From assembly GCA_937871635.1 (NCBI GenBank), contig CALMNS010000152.1:16230-24859 (forward strand): 8,630 nucleotides of DNA. Reading direction: 5' to 3'. Both the position numbers and the translations under genes were made by a program. The DNA comes from an uncultured Solirubrobacter sp. (GTDB taxonomy: Bacteria; Actinomycetota; Thermoleophilia; Solirubrobacterales; Solirubrobacteraceae). Shown piece by piece: positions 1-6,221 of the stretch. Under the pieces are notes generated by a model. It did not search any database, was not told the DNA's origin, and saw only the letters and a list, made by a program, of their open reading frames with translations. Each line of letters opens with the position of its first letter. The first letter of the stretch is position 1.

Positions 1-1461
1 CGACAACCCGTCGCGCCGGCAGCGCTCGCGCAGCAGCCCGTAGATGTCGGCTTTGGCGCCGACGTCCACGGCCGCCGTCGGCTCGTTGAGCACGAGCAGT
101 CGCGGCTGCTGCATCAGCAGTCGGGTCAGCAGCACCTTCTGCTGGTTGCCGCCGCTGAAGGTCGTCATGACCCGGTCCGGATCCGGCGGACGAACCCCGA
201 AGCGCTGCAGTGCGTCGGCAGCGGCGCGCAGCTGAGCCGCGCCGCGTACCAATGCGAGCGGCGCGCCGGGCGGGTTGAGGTGCAGGTTCTCGGCGGCGGT
301 GAGCTCCATGGCCAGGCCGTCGCGGCGCCGGTCAGCGGGCAGGTAGGCGATGCCGGCGGCCAGCGCGGCGGCGGGATCCGCGGGCGCGTGCGCCAGTTCG
401 CCGAGGCGGACCGCTCCAGACGCCGCCGACTGCAGTCCGAACAACACCTCGCCGACCGCCGAATGCCCGGCGTCGGCCAGGCCGGTCAACGAGACGAGCT
501 CGCCTTCGCCCACCGCGAACGAGAGCGGACCGAAGCCGATACCGGCCAGCTCTTGCAGTTCGAGCACGGTCTGGCCTCGGGGTTCGGCGGCGGGCCGACC
601 GAACACCGCGTTGGGACGGCCGACGATCAGCGAGACGATCTCCTCTTGTGAGACCTCTTCGCGCCGGCGCGAAGCGACGGTCGCGCCGTCGCGCATGACG
701 GTGATGCGATCGCAGCTGGCCAGCACGTCCTCGGTGCGGTGCGTGATCAAGACGCAGGCCACGCCGCTGTCGCTCAGCCGGGCAAGGAGTGCGAACAGCG
801 CGCGGACCTCGCCGGCGTGCAGCCTCGCGGTCGGCTCGTCGAGCACGATCAGACGCGCGCCTCCGCTGAGCGCACGCGCGATCGCGACGATCGCCTGATC
901 GGCGACCGTCAGCTCCTCGATGGTCTTCTCGACATCCATGTCGACGTGCAAGCGGGCCAGCACCTCGCGCGCGCGCCGATGCGTCGCCTGGCGGTCGATC
1001 AGTCCTCGCCGGCGAGGAAAGCCGGCGACGAGCGCCACGTTGTCGGCCACCGACATGGTGCCGATGAGGCCGAGATCCTGGTGGATGAACGCGGCGTCCG
1101 CGGACGGTCCGTGCGCAACGTCGTGTCCGCAGACGGTCACGCGCCCGCCGTCAGCCGACTCCAAACCGGCCATGATCCGCACCAGCGTGGACTTGCCCGC
1201 CCCGTTCTCGCCAAGCAGCGCGTGGATCTCGCCGGGTCGGACCCTCAGGTCGGCCTCGGCCAGCGCCACGGTGGCGCCATAGACCTTCTGCACGCCGACG
1301 GCCTCGACCACGAGCGTCCCGTCGTCGGCCGGCTCCGATCCGGCGGAGGCACGAAGGACCGGATCGCCGGTCATCGGGGACAAGGCGTCGCCGGCTCGGG
1401 CGGTGAGCTCGGGGCGCGCGAAGTCGGAGGCGCCCGGATGGTGCGCCGCGGCACGGGTCAT
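1..1461 (-). CDS. CUT2-type sugar ABC transporter ATP-binding protein (RbsA/XylG/MglA-like), C-terminus cut by window edge
   Basis: Cytoplasmic ATPase with two fused nucleotide-binding domains, expected to energise import of a monosaccharide-like solute. My translation from 1461 gives 487 codons with no stop before base 1. Domain 1 (about 50-285) has Walker A GENGAGKST (84-92), Q-loop Gln128, Walker B LIVLDEP with Glu209, and His241; its signature is LTVADQ rather than LSGGQ. Domain 2 (about 298-487) has the signature SGGNQQK (436-442), a P-loop region without lysine (GLADAGHSA, 327-335), and Walker B LVLNE with Asn459 where Asp is usual. Family members are about 500 aa, so roughly 30-50 residues are probably missing. 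The first 45 residues are an unusual Ala/Pro-rich extension. The start is the ATG overlapping the upstream stop (ATGA), with GGAG 8 bases before it; Met30 is a weaker alternative without an SD. Permease and binding-protein genes would be expected past the left edge. Substrate is not assignable. Confidence 0.93.
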   Translation of the reverse strand, partial: MTRAAAHHPGASDFARPELTARAGDALSPMTGDPVLRASAGSEPADDGTLVVEAVGVQKVYGATVALAEADLRVRPGEIHALLGENGAGKSTLVRIMAGLESADGGRVTVCGHDVAHGPSADAAFIHQDLGLIGTMSVADNVALVAGFPRRRGLIDRQATHRRAREVLARLHVDMDVEKTIEELTVADQAIVAIARALSGGARLIVLDEPTARLHAGEVRALFALLARLSDSGVACVLITHRTEDVLASCDRITVMRDGATVASRRREEVSQEEIVSLIVGRPNAVFGRPAAEPRGQTVLELQELAGIGFGPLSFAVGEGELVSLTGLADAGHSAVGEVLFGLQSAASGAVRLGELAHAPADPAAALAAGIAYLPADRRRDGLAMELTAAENLHLNPPGAPLALVRGAAQLRAAADALQRFGVRPPDPDRVMTTFSGGNQQKVLLTRLLMQQPRLLVLNEPTAAVDVGAKADIYGLLRERCRRDGLS

Positions 1462-2678
1462 CGCTCGAGCTCCGCGTACGGCTCGCCGTCCAGGCCAGGG
1501 ACGGTCACCCTCGCCGGATCGTTGTCGTTGTCGACCAGCTGCCGGCTGGCGAAGTCGGTCACCGCGCCTGAGAGCAGTTGTCGTGAGTCTTCCATCACGA
1601 TCCGCAGCCTGGTGGTCATGGCGAGCCAATCGTCGGCGGCTGAGATGGTCGGCATCTCGCTGACGCTCACGGTGCTCGCGTCGATCCTGGTGTCCTCGCG
1701 CGGGCGCGCTTCGTAGGGCGGGTAGCCGTCGAACATCTCCGCTCCCAGGTCCGACGTGGCGAGCAGGCCCGACCACAACCCTCGGTAGTCGGCTTCCAGA
1801 GCGCCGGCCGGCTCGCGGTCGCTTCCGTCGTAGGTGGGAAACACCGGTGCGTGCGGCGCGATGATCAGATGGCGGCGCGGCAGCCGACCGCGCGAAGCGG
1901 CGTGGACGACTCCGGCGACGCTGTTGGTCTCGACGGTGACGCCCGAGGTCGGCCGTCCCTGCCGTCCGGCGATGATCACCATGGTGCGCTCCCAGAGCAG
2001 GTCGTGGCCGTCGCACCAGCGGATCAACCGATGGGCAAGGTCCATCCCGGTCAGGAAGAACGTGGCGACCATCACGCGATTGATCGGAACGGCCAGCTCG
2101 GGCGACGGACCTTCGAGGAACTCGCGGCGCAGGTTGGCGGCGGTCAGCGAGTCGGGCTCGGTCAGCGCCCGCTCAAGCTGCCGCTCCGTCAACGCGCACG
2201 CGTAGTCGACCATCGCGGCGATCGGGGCCTCGCGCCCGACGTACGCACCGACGGCGATCCGGTCCCGCCACAGCTCGACGCTGTTGGCCAGCCGGGCTCT
2301 CCTGGTGCTTGCGAGCAGGCTCTCGGCGTCCTCGCGCCACGGCCCGCGCTCGTCGACTTGCTTCATGCGGGCGAGCGTCGAAAGCGCCGGGCCCAAGTGC
2401 GAGACGGCGGCAAGCTCCTTGAAGCCGCGCGTCGAGAGCCGGTAGCCCATCACCTCGGGCGGCTGCCGGCCACCGGGAAACAGGGCCAGGTCGGTGCCCG
2501 TGGCGACGATCAGCGGGTGGTCCGCGGTGGTGCGAGCGGCCTGCTGCACGAAGTGCGCGCCGATGCTCGTCGGCGAGGCCGTGTAGGCCCGGAAGAGGTC
2601 GATGAGCTCCGGGCTTTCGTAGGCGGCAGGCGCGGCGCGATCGCCCCCAACCGGCGGAGCGCTCGCTTGGAGGCTCAC
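1458..2678 (-). CDS. Conserved-looking protein of unknown function, coupled to the ABC ATPase
   Basis: A 406-aa soluble protein with no signal peptide, no clear membrane span and no catalytic motif I recognise. It opens with a low-complexity stretch (1-20), then a mixed alpha/beta body. Distinctive stretches are LIVATGTDLALFPGG (56-70), STRGFKELAAVSHLGPAL (82-99), MVDYACALTERQLERAL (156-172), MVIIAGRQGRPTSGVT (233-248) and LIIAPHAPVFPTYDGSD (271-287). These blocks remind me of actinobacterial proteins annotated only as DUF5624-type, but that is memory without a search. GTG at 2678 is the most upstream possible start because an in-frame stop lies at 2727-2729; a weak GGAAG sits about 10 bases upstream. 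Its TGA overlaps the ATG of the ABC ATPase, so the two are probably co-translated. It is first in the operon and divergent from the aldolase/hydrolase pair, which suggests a role tied to the imported compound. That role is inference. Confidence 0.85.
   Translation of the reverse strand: MSLQASAPPVGGDRAAPAAYESPELIDLFRAYTASPTSIGAHFVQQAARTTADHPLIVATGTDLALFPGGRQPPEVMGYRLSTRGFKELAAVSHLGPALSTLARMKQVDERGPWREDAESLLASTRRARLANSVELWRDRIAVGAYVGREAPIAAMVDYACALTERQLERALTEPDSLTAANLRREFLEGPSPELAVPINRVMVATFFLTGMDLAHRLIRWCDGHDLLWERTMVIIAGRQGRPTSGVTVETNSVAGVVHAASRGRLPRRHLIIAPHAPVFPTYDGSDREPAGALEADYRGLWSGLLATSDLGAEMFDGYPPYEARPREDTRIDASTVSVSEMPTISAADDWLAMTTRLRIVMEDSRQLLSGAVTDFASRQLVDNDNDPARVTVPGLDGEPYAELER
1470..1473 (-). 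promoter_or_regulatory. Ribosome binding site for the ABC ATPase, inside the upstream gene
   Basis: GGAG on the minus strand, 8 bases before the ATG at 1461, lies within the last codons of the preceding gene. It supports the overlapping ATGA start over the internal Met30 start. Confidence 0.55.
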
Positions 2679-2750
2679 CGTCCGGACGCTTCCGGCGACG
2701 GCTGCGGAGCTGCGACCCGGCTCGACTCACGATGCGCCATGGCCGCCACC

Positions 2751-2825
2751 TTGACCCCGTCAGCCGGCAGTAGCAAGGAATCCAGGATGAGGGTTCTTGA
2801 CCGTCGGCGTCAGTTGTTTTGACGC
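2751..2825. promoter_or_regulatory. Cluster of TGAC/GTCA half-sites in the divergent intergenic region
   Basis: The 186-base gap 2679-2864 between divergent operons carries TGAC at 2752-2755, 2798-2801 and 2820-2823, and the reverse complement GTCA at 2759-2762 and 2809-2812. They make three inverted arrangements: TGAC-N3-GTCA (2752-2762), TGAC-N7-GTCA (2798-2812) and GCGTCA-N7-TGACGC (2807-2825). The last has perfect 6-base arms and touches a possible -35 box. This looks like an operator for a regulator controlling one or both operons, with the nearby LysR protein as a candidate. No experimental consensus is matched. The rest of the gap, 2679-2750, shows nothing I can interpret. Confidence 0.35.
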
Positions 2826-2855
2826 TTGTGCTGTGCGCTACGTACTCCCTACCGT
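2819..2855 (+). promoter_or_regulatory. Candidate promoter of the aldolase-hydrolase operon
   Basis: Two overlapping sigma-70-like readings exist: TTGACG (2819-2824) with 18 bases to TACTCC (2843-2848), or TTGTGC (2826-2831) with 18 bases to TACCGT (2850-2855). Either places transcription start within about 10 bases of the ATG at 2865, giving a very short leader or none. This agrees with the lack of a convincing Shine-Dalgarno sequence. Neither -10 is strong. Confidence 0.3.
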
Positions 2856-2864
2856 GGGTCTCCC

Positions 2865-3701
2865 ATGACCGGTCTGTCCCCGCTCGGCGGCAATCCTCTC
2901 CTCGATCGGCTGCGCGCCGGCGAGCCCACCTTCATGATGGGCATTCGAACCGGCCGGACGGCCGACGTCGTCCGCGTCGCCAAGGCGTCGGGTCACCACG
3001 CCGTGCTTGTCGACCTCGAGCACGCGGCCATGTCGCTCGACGTCGCCGCGCAGCTGTGCGCGGCAGCGGGTGATCTCGGCCTGGTCCCGCTGGCTCGCGT
3101 GCCGGAGCGCGACTACGGGATCATCGGGCGGTTGCTCGACGGCGGTGCGCAGGGAATCGTCGCGCCCCGAGTGGAGACCGCGGCCGAGGCCGAGCAGATC
3201 AGCCTCGCCTGCCGCTTTCCGCCGCGCGGCCAGCGCTCGCAGATCGCCATGGTCCCCCAACTGGGCATGCGGCCGACCGCGGCACCGCAATCCAATCCTG
3301 CGCTGAACGCTCAGACGGTCGTGCAGATCCTCGTCGAGACGCCGACCGGCGTCGCCAACGCGGACGCGATCGCCGCGCTCGACGGGGTCGACATGCTCGC
3401 CATCGGCGCCAACGACCTGACCGCCGAGTTGGGAGTGGGTGGCCAGCCCGACCATCCGCTGGTGCGCGAAGCGGTGTCGACGGTGGCCGAGGCCTGCCGA
3501 CGGCACGGCAAGCTGCTGATGATCGGCGGCGTCGCCGATCTCGAGGTGCTCGGATCCCTGTCCGCGCTCGGCGCTTGTCCGCTGCTGCTCACCGGGATCG
3601 ACTCCGACTTGTTGTTCAGCGCGGCCCAGCGGCGGGTGCAGACGTTCGCGGCCTGGAGCGACGCGCAGGCCGCCGGCCGGCCCGACCGGGTTCCGGCATG
3701 A
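2865..3701 (+). CDS. HpcH/HpaI aldolase family protein (class II pyruvate/oxaloacetate-type aldolase)
   Basis: A 278-aa cytoplasmic TIM-barrel lyase. The family cleaves 4-hydroxy-2-oxo acids to pyruvate (or oxaloacetate/acetyl-CoA in relatives) plus an aldehyde or oxo acid, using a divalent metal. Family features in order: VDLEHA with His53 as likely catalytic base; ARVP with Arg78, expected to hold the keto acid; GAQGIVAPRVETAAEA (94-109); RFPPRGQRS (117-125); ETPTGVANAD with Glu158 and GANDL with Asp184 as the expected metal ligands. Length is slightly above the usual 250-265 aa because of an N-terminal lead. I start at ATG 2865; an in-frame TTG at 2826 would add 13 residues without homology and lies in the promoter region. 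The stop overlaps the next gene's ATG. HpaI, RhmA/KDR aldolase, L-fuconate-type aldolase and 4-carboxy-4-hydroxy-2-oxoadipate aldolase remain possible identities. Confidence 0.9.
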   Translation: MTGLSPLGGNPLLDRLRAGEPTFMMGIRTGRTADVVRVAKASGHHAVLVDLEHAAMSLDVAAQLCAAAGDLGLVPLARVPERDYGIIGRLLDGGAQGIVAPRVETAAEAEQISLACRFPPRGQRSQIAMVPQLGMRPTAAPQSNPALNAQTVVQILVETPTGVANADAIAALDGVDMLAIGANDLTAELGVGGQPDHPLVREAVSTVAEACRRHGKLLMIGGVADLEVLGSLSALGACPLLLTGIDSDLLFSAAQRRVQTFAAWSDAQAAGRPDRVPA

Positions 3702-4585
3702 GCACCGTGCCGCTTCAGACCGCGCCGATGCGGCCCGCGCACACCGTGACGCGCCCCAGCTTCGCGATGCCCCGGGGCGCGTGCGACGCGCACTTCCACG
3801 TCTTCGAGCCAGGCTACGAACACGTCGGGCAGCCCCTGTACACCTTCCCCGACGCCACTCTGCGTCAGTACATCGAGGTGTGCGAGGTGCTCGGCATCGA
3901 TCGGATGGTGCTCGTGCAGCCCACCTACTACGGGACCGACAACTCCCTGCTGGTTGACGCGCTCGAGCAGATGGGGAAACGCTGCCGCGGAGTCGCTCGG
4001 GTCGAGGAAGACGTCTCCGACGCCGAGCTTGACCGTCTGCACGCCGCTGGGGTGCGCGCGATCCGGCTCGACCTGTTCGCCCGACGAGAGCTGCCGACTG
4101 CCGAGCTCGAGGCGTTCATCGAGCGCATGGCCAGCCGCGCCGAGCCGCGTGGCTGGCACCTTCAGTTCTACACGCCCGGTCTGGTCGTCCGCGACCTCCT
4201 GCCCTTCCTGGCCGAACTGGAGCATCCGTTCGTCATCGACCACATGGGCTACATGCTCGAGGCCGATGGCCTGACCCGCGCGGACTTCGACCGCCTGCTG
4301 GATGTCCTGGCCCGCGGGCGATGCTGGATTAAGCTCTCCGGCCCGTACCGCATCGCCAAGGACAAGCCGCTCGCCACGCTCGAGCCGCTCGGACGGGCGC
4401 TCGTGCAGACGCGGCCCGACCGGCTGTTGTGGGGCTCGGACTGGCCGCATCTGCCCAACGGGCAACGTGACACGGGTGAGCTGCTCGAGCTGCTCGCCGC
4501 CTGGGCGCCGGACGAGCGCGACCGCCACCGCATCCTGGTCGAGGCGCCGGACGAGCTGTTCTGGGCCGACGAGCCGGCCGGCTAA
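3698..4585 (+). CDS. Amidohydrolase 2 family protein (2-pyrone-4,6-dicarboxylate lactonase / sugar-lactonase-like)
   Basis: A 295-aa cytoplasmic TIM-barrel hydrolase of the PF04909/COG3618 type. Visible marks are the CDAHFHVFEP strand with His32-x-His34, VLVQPTYYGTDN (71-82), IRLDLF (122-127), HLQFY (154-158), VIDHMGY with His182, IKLSGPYR (211-218) and LLWGSDWPH with Asp248. This pattern, a WGSDWPH end strand with few metal-binding residues, is typical of PDC lactonase (LigI) and L-fucono/L-rhamnono- and galactaro-lactonases, which hydrolyse lactones often without metal. ATG 3698 is chosen because it overlaps the aldolase TGA (ATGA); an in-frame start at 3575 would run deep into the aldolase gene. 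Paired with an HpcH/HpaI aldolase it suggests lactone opening followed by carbon-carbon cleavage. PDC to oxaloacetate plus pyruvate, or a non-phosphorylated deoxy-sugar route, both fit. Exact substrate unknown. Confidence 0.9.
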   Translation: MSTVPLQTAPMRPAHTVTRPSFAMPRGACDAHFHVFEPGYEHVGQPLYTFPDATLRQYIEVCEVLGIDRMVLVQPTYYGTDNSLLVDALEQMGKRCRGVARVEEDVSDAELDRLHAAGVRAIRLDLFARRELPTAELEAFIERMASRAEPRGWHLQFYTPGLVVRDLLPFLAELEHPFVIDHMGYMLEADGLTRADFDRLLDVLARGRCWIKLSGPYRIAKDKPLATLEPLGRALVQTRPDRLLWGSDWPHLPNGQRDTGELLELLAAWAPDERDRHRILVEAPDELFWADEPAG

Positions 4586-4592
4586 GCGGCCG
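4575..4592. terminator. Possible bidirectional hairpin over the convergent stop codons
   Basis: CGGCCG (4575-4580), loop gctaag (4581-4586), CGGCCG (4587-4592). The 6-base GC stem is symmetric on both strands and its loop holds both stop codons (TAA at 4583-4585, TAG on the minus strand at 4584-4582). There is no T tract on either side, so it may only pause transcription. Confidence 0.35.
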
Positions 4593-5505
4593 CGGTTGCC
4601 TCCGGCCACGCGCCGACGCTGGCGGCCAGGACCGCCGAGACGACTGCCGCGATCGGCGGCGCCAGCTGCTCGCCATCACGCACGATCAAGATGCTGTGTC
4701 GCATGATGTCCACGCCGGCCAGCGGGATGCGCTCGACGGCCGCGCCGGGCCGCGCCGCGGTCAGGTCAGGAGCGATCGTGATCCCCCATCCCAGACCGAC
4801 CAGCGCCAACGCGGTCGCCACATCGTCGACGGAGGCGACCACTCGCGGCTCGAAGCCCGCCGCCAAGCACAACTGGACGATCAGTCGGCCCAGCGAGCTC
4901 TCTGGGCTGATCACCCAGGCCTGATCGCTCAGATCGATGAGCGCGTGTGGGCTCCCGTTCGTCAGCGGGTGCTCCACTGGCACGCACAGTCGCAGGCCGT
5001 CGTGACCGAGGACCCACTCCTGCAGACCCGCGGCCGGTCCGCCGTGAGCGGCGCCGTAGCGCGAGAGGATCACGACGTCGAGGTCGCCTCGCCGGACGAG
5101 CTCGCATCCGTTCTCGTCCGTGATCGAAGCAAGTCGGATCTCGAGTCCTGGATGCTGCGCGCGGGCCTCACTCAACGCCCGGCTCATGATCGGTGGGCCT
5201 TCGCGGAACGGGACGCCGACCCGCAGCTGGCCGGTGACCAGCTCACCTTCACGCCCGACGGCGGCCTCGGCGGCGCGCAGCTCGACCAGGATGCGCTCGG
5301 TGTGATCGACCAACGTGCGACCGATCGTCGTGAGCGCCACGCTGTTCCCGTCCCGGATCAGCAGCGGCACGCCGGCCGCGCGTTCAAGCGCTGAGAGCTG
5401 CTGCGAGACGGCCGAACGCGTGTAGCCGAGCTGTCGGCCCGCGGCCGCGATGGAGCCATGCTCGGCTACGGCACGGAGCGTGATGAGCTTGTGGGTATCG
5501 AGCAT
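4582..5505 (-). CDS. LysR-family transcriptional regulator
   Basis: A 307-aa DNA-binding regulator. The N-terminal winged helix-turn-helix (about 3-62) is clear: LRAVAEHGSIAAAGRQLGYT, then SAVSQQLSALERAAGVPLL and LTTIGR. A linker helix (about 63-90) leads to a periplasmic-binding-like effector domain (about 92-290) beginning GQLRVGVPF and including the GDLDVVILSR stretch. Length is typical (about 300). The ATG at 5505 has only a weak GAG-rich upstream sequence. The gene is convergent with the aldolase/hydrolase operon, overlapping its last 4 bases, rather than divergent as is common for LysR genes, so its target is not obvious. The GCAAACG...CGTTTGC repeat just upstream suggests autoregulation. 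The effector may be an intermediate of the adjoining pathway (inference). The protein ends in an Ala-rich tail. Confidence 0.94.
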   Translation of the reverse strand: MLDTHKLITLRAVAEHGSIAAAGRQLGYTRSAVSQQLSALERAAGVPLLIRDGNSVALTTIGRTLVDHTERILVELRAAEAAVGREGELVTGQLRVGVPFREGPPIMSRALSEARAQHPGLEIRLASITDENGCELVRRGDLDVVILSRYGAAHGGPAAGLQEWVLGHDGLRLCVPVEHPLTNGSPHALIDLSDQAWVISPESSLGRLIVQLCLAAGFEPRVVASVDDVATALALVGLGWGITIAPDLTAARPGAAVERIPLAGVDIMRHSILIVRDGEQLAPPIAAVVSAVLAASVGAWPEATAAA

Positions 5506-5522
5506 CTCGATCTCGGGTCAAG

Positions 5523-5552
5523 GCAAACGTAGTGCGTTCGCTCGCCGTTTGC
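5523..5552. promoter_or_regulatory. Perfect 7-base inverted repeat upstream of the LysR gene
   Basis: GCAAACG (5523-5529) and CGTTTGC (5546-5552) are exact reverse complements separated by 16 bases, within the 84-base gap between the MarR and LysR genes and 18 bases before the LysR ATG. A near-palindrome ACGTA-G-TGCGT (5527-5537) overlaps the left arm. Size and position suit a LysR tetramer or autoregulatory site. The arms stand out as AT-richer than their surroundings. Confidence 0.4.
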
Positions 5553-5589
5553 TCGCGTCTGAGGACCGGAGCGCGCCTCTGAGCTTCGA

Positions 5590-6072
5590 TCACATGCACG
5601 AGCCGCCGGGCTCGGCCTCGCCGATCAGCGGCGAGGCGAGCAGGCGCCCGAGCACGTCGCGCAATGCCTCGCGCTGATCGGACGACAGGACGGCCAGCAC
5701 GCGTTCCTGGGCGGCGCCGGCGACAGCGGCGGTGCGCTCGAGCATCTCCGCGCCGGCCGCGGTGAGCTCGGGCACGCGTGCGCGCCGGTCCTCGGGTGCC
5801 GGGCGACGCCGGACGAGCTGACGTCGCTCGAGCTCGTCGAGCACCCCGGTCAGCGTGGACTTGTCCAGCCCCAGACGCGACGCGAGCGCGTTCTGCGTCC
5901 GGCCGGGCGTCTCCGCCAGCGCCGACAGGACCGTGTGGGCGCGCACGCCGAGGCCCAGCTCGAGCAGCTCGCCTTGGATCAGGGAGCCCACGCCGTAGGC
6001 GACGCGGTGCAGCAACCAGTTGAGATCCTCGTCGAGGCGGGTCACGGGGCGGGCCGGCTCGGTGCTCCTCAT
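5590..6072 (-). CDS. MarR-family transcriptional regulator
   Basis: A 160-aa winged-helix regulator from ATG 6072. An N-terminal dimerisation helix (about 11-38, DEDLNWLLHRVAYGVGSLIQ) precedes the MarR core: VRAHTVLSALAET (43-55), helix-turn-helix NALASRLGLDKSTLTGVLDELERRQLV (61-87) and a wing with RRPAPEDRRARVPELTAAG (89-107), including the family's Asp95-x-Arg97. Helices to the C-terminus complete the dimer interface. MarR proteins usually repress a divergent gene and release DNA on binding small, often phenolic, ligands. Here the divergent gene is the isochorismatase-fold hydrolase, and two matching palindromes lie between. An in-frame TTG at 6114 would give 174 aa but lies upstream of the likely -10 box. 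The ATG has no good SD and follows CATACT by only 8 bases, suggesting a leaderless mRNA. Confidence 0.92.
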   Translation of the reverse strand: MRSTEPARPVTRLDEDLNWLLHRVAYGVGSLIQGELLELGLGVRAHTVLSALAETPGRTQNALASRLGLDKSTLTGVLDELERRQLVRRRPAPEDRRARVPELTAAGAEMLERTAAVAGAAQERVLAVLSSDQREALRDVLGRLLASPLIGEAEPGGSCM

Positions 6073-6080
6073 CGCCCCAC

Positions 6081-6110
6081 AGTATGCCGTCGCGACCGAG
6101 ATCTTCTCAT
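6081..6110 (-). promoter_or_regulatory. Candidate promoter for the MarR gene (leaderless)
   Basis: On the minus strand, ATGAGA (6110-6105), 18 bases, then CATACT (6086-6081); each box matches its consensus at 4 of 6 positions. Only 8 bases separate the -10 box from the ATG at 6072, so the transcript would start at or next to the start codon. The -35 overlaps operator copy 1, as expected for autorepression. Confidence 0.4.
6097..6109. promoter_or_regulatory. Candidate MarR operator, copy 1
   Basis: CGAGATCTTCTCA, with GAGA/TCTC arms about a 3-base centre. It matches copy 2 at 11 of 13 positions and overlaps the -35 region of the MarR promoter candidate. Confidence 0.5.
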
Positions 6111-6120
6111 TCAAAACGTC

Positions 6121-6149
6121 TTGCCTGAGAACTTCTCATCGTGTACGGT
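6121..6149 (+). promoter_or_regulatory. Candidate promoter of the isochorismatase-fold hydrolase gene
   Basis: TTGCCT (6121-6126), 17-base spacer, TACGGT (6144-6149). The TTG of the -35 and the T, A and final T of the -10 agree with sigma-70 consensus. Transcription would begin near 6156, leaving a leader of about 79 bases that contains a small GC hairpin (6181-6196). Confidence 0.4.
6126..6138. promoter_or_regulatory. Candidate MarR operator, copy 2 (perfect palindrome)
   Basis: TGAGAA-C-TTCTCA has exact 6-base arms about one base. It lies 29 bases (start to start) from copy 1 and between the candidate -35 and -10 boxes of the hydrolase gene, the classic place for a repressor to block transcription. 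Confidence 0.6.
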
Positions 6150-6180
6150 CACGCTCGTCAGCCCCACGGCCGCGGGCTGC

Positions 6181-6196
6181 CGGCCGAGACCGGCCG
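6181..6196 (+). other. Small GC hairpin in the hydrolase leader
   Basis: CGGCCG (6181-6186), loop agac, CGGCCG (6191-6196), a 6-base stem with a 4-base loop, 25 bases before the ribosome binding site. In DNA this GC-rich it may be chance. Confidence 0.25.
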
Positions 6197-6221
6197 CTGT
6201 CCGCGCCGCGCAAATCGCCGC

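Noticed and set aside
739..1716. 325-aa plus-strand frame across the ABC ATPase gene
   Set aside because: It is antisense to clear Walker A, Q-loop and Walker B coding sequence.
1851..2822. 323-aa plus-strand frame opposite the unknown-function gene
   Set aside because: Composition is Arg/Gly/Asp-rich and low complexity, with no RBS or motif. I considered whether it, not the minus-strand frame, was real, but the minus frame has natural-looking composition and the ATGA coupling.
2826..2864. TTG start adding 13 residues to the aldolase
   Set aside because: It lies in the promoter region, has no SD, and the added residues are not family-like.
3311..4609. 432-aa open frame on the minus strand opposite the aldolase and hydrolase genes
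   Set aside because: Its sequence is Arg/Gly/Ala/Val-rich without family motifs and it mirrors two confident genes; long antisense frames are expected in high-GC coding DNA.
5384..5599. 71-aa minus-strand small frame between the MarR and LysR genes
   Set aside because: It mostly overlaps the start of the LysR gene in another frame and has no recognisable composition or RBS.
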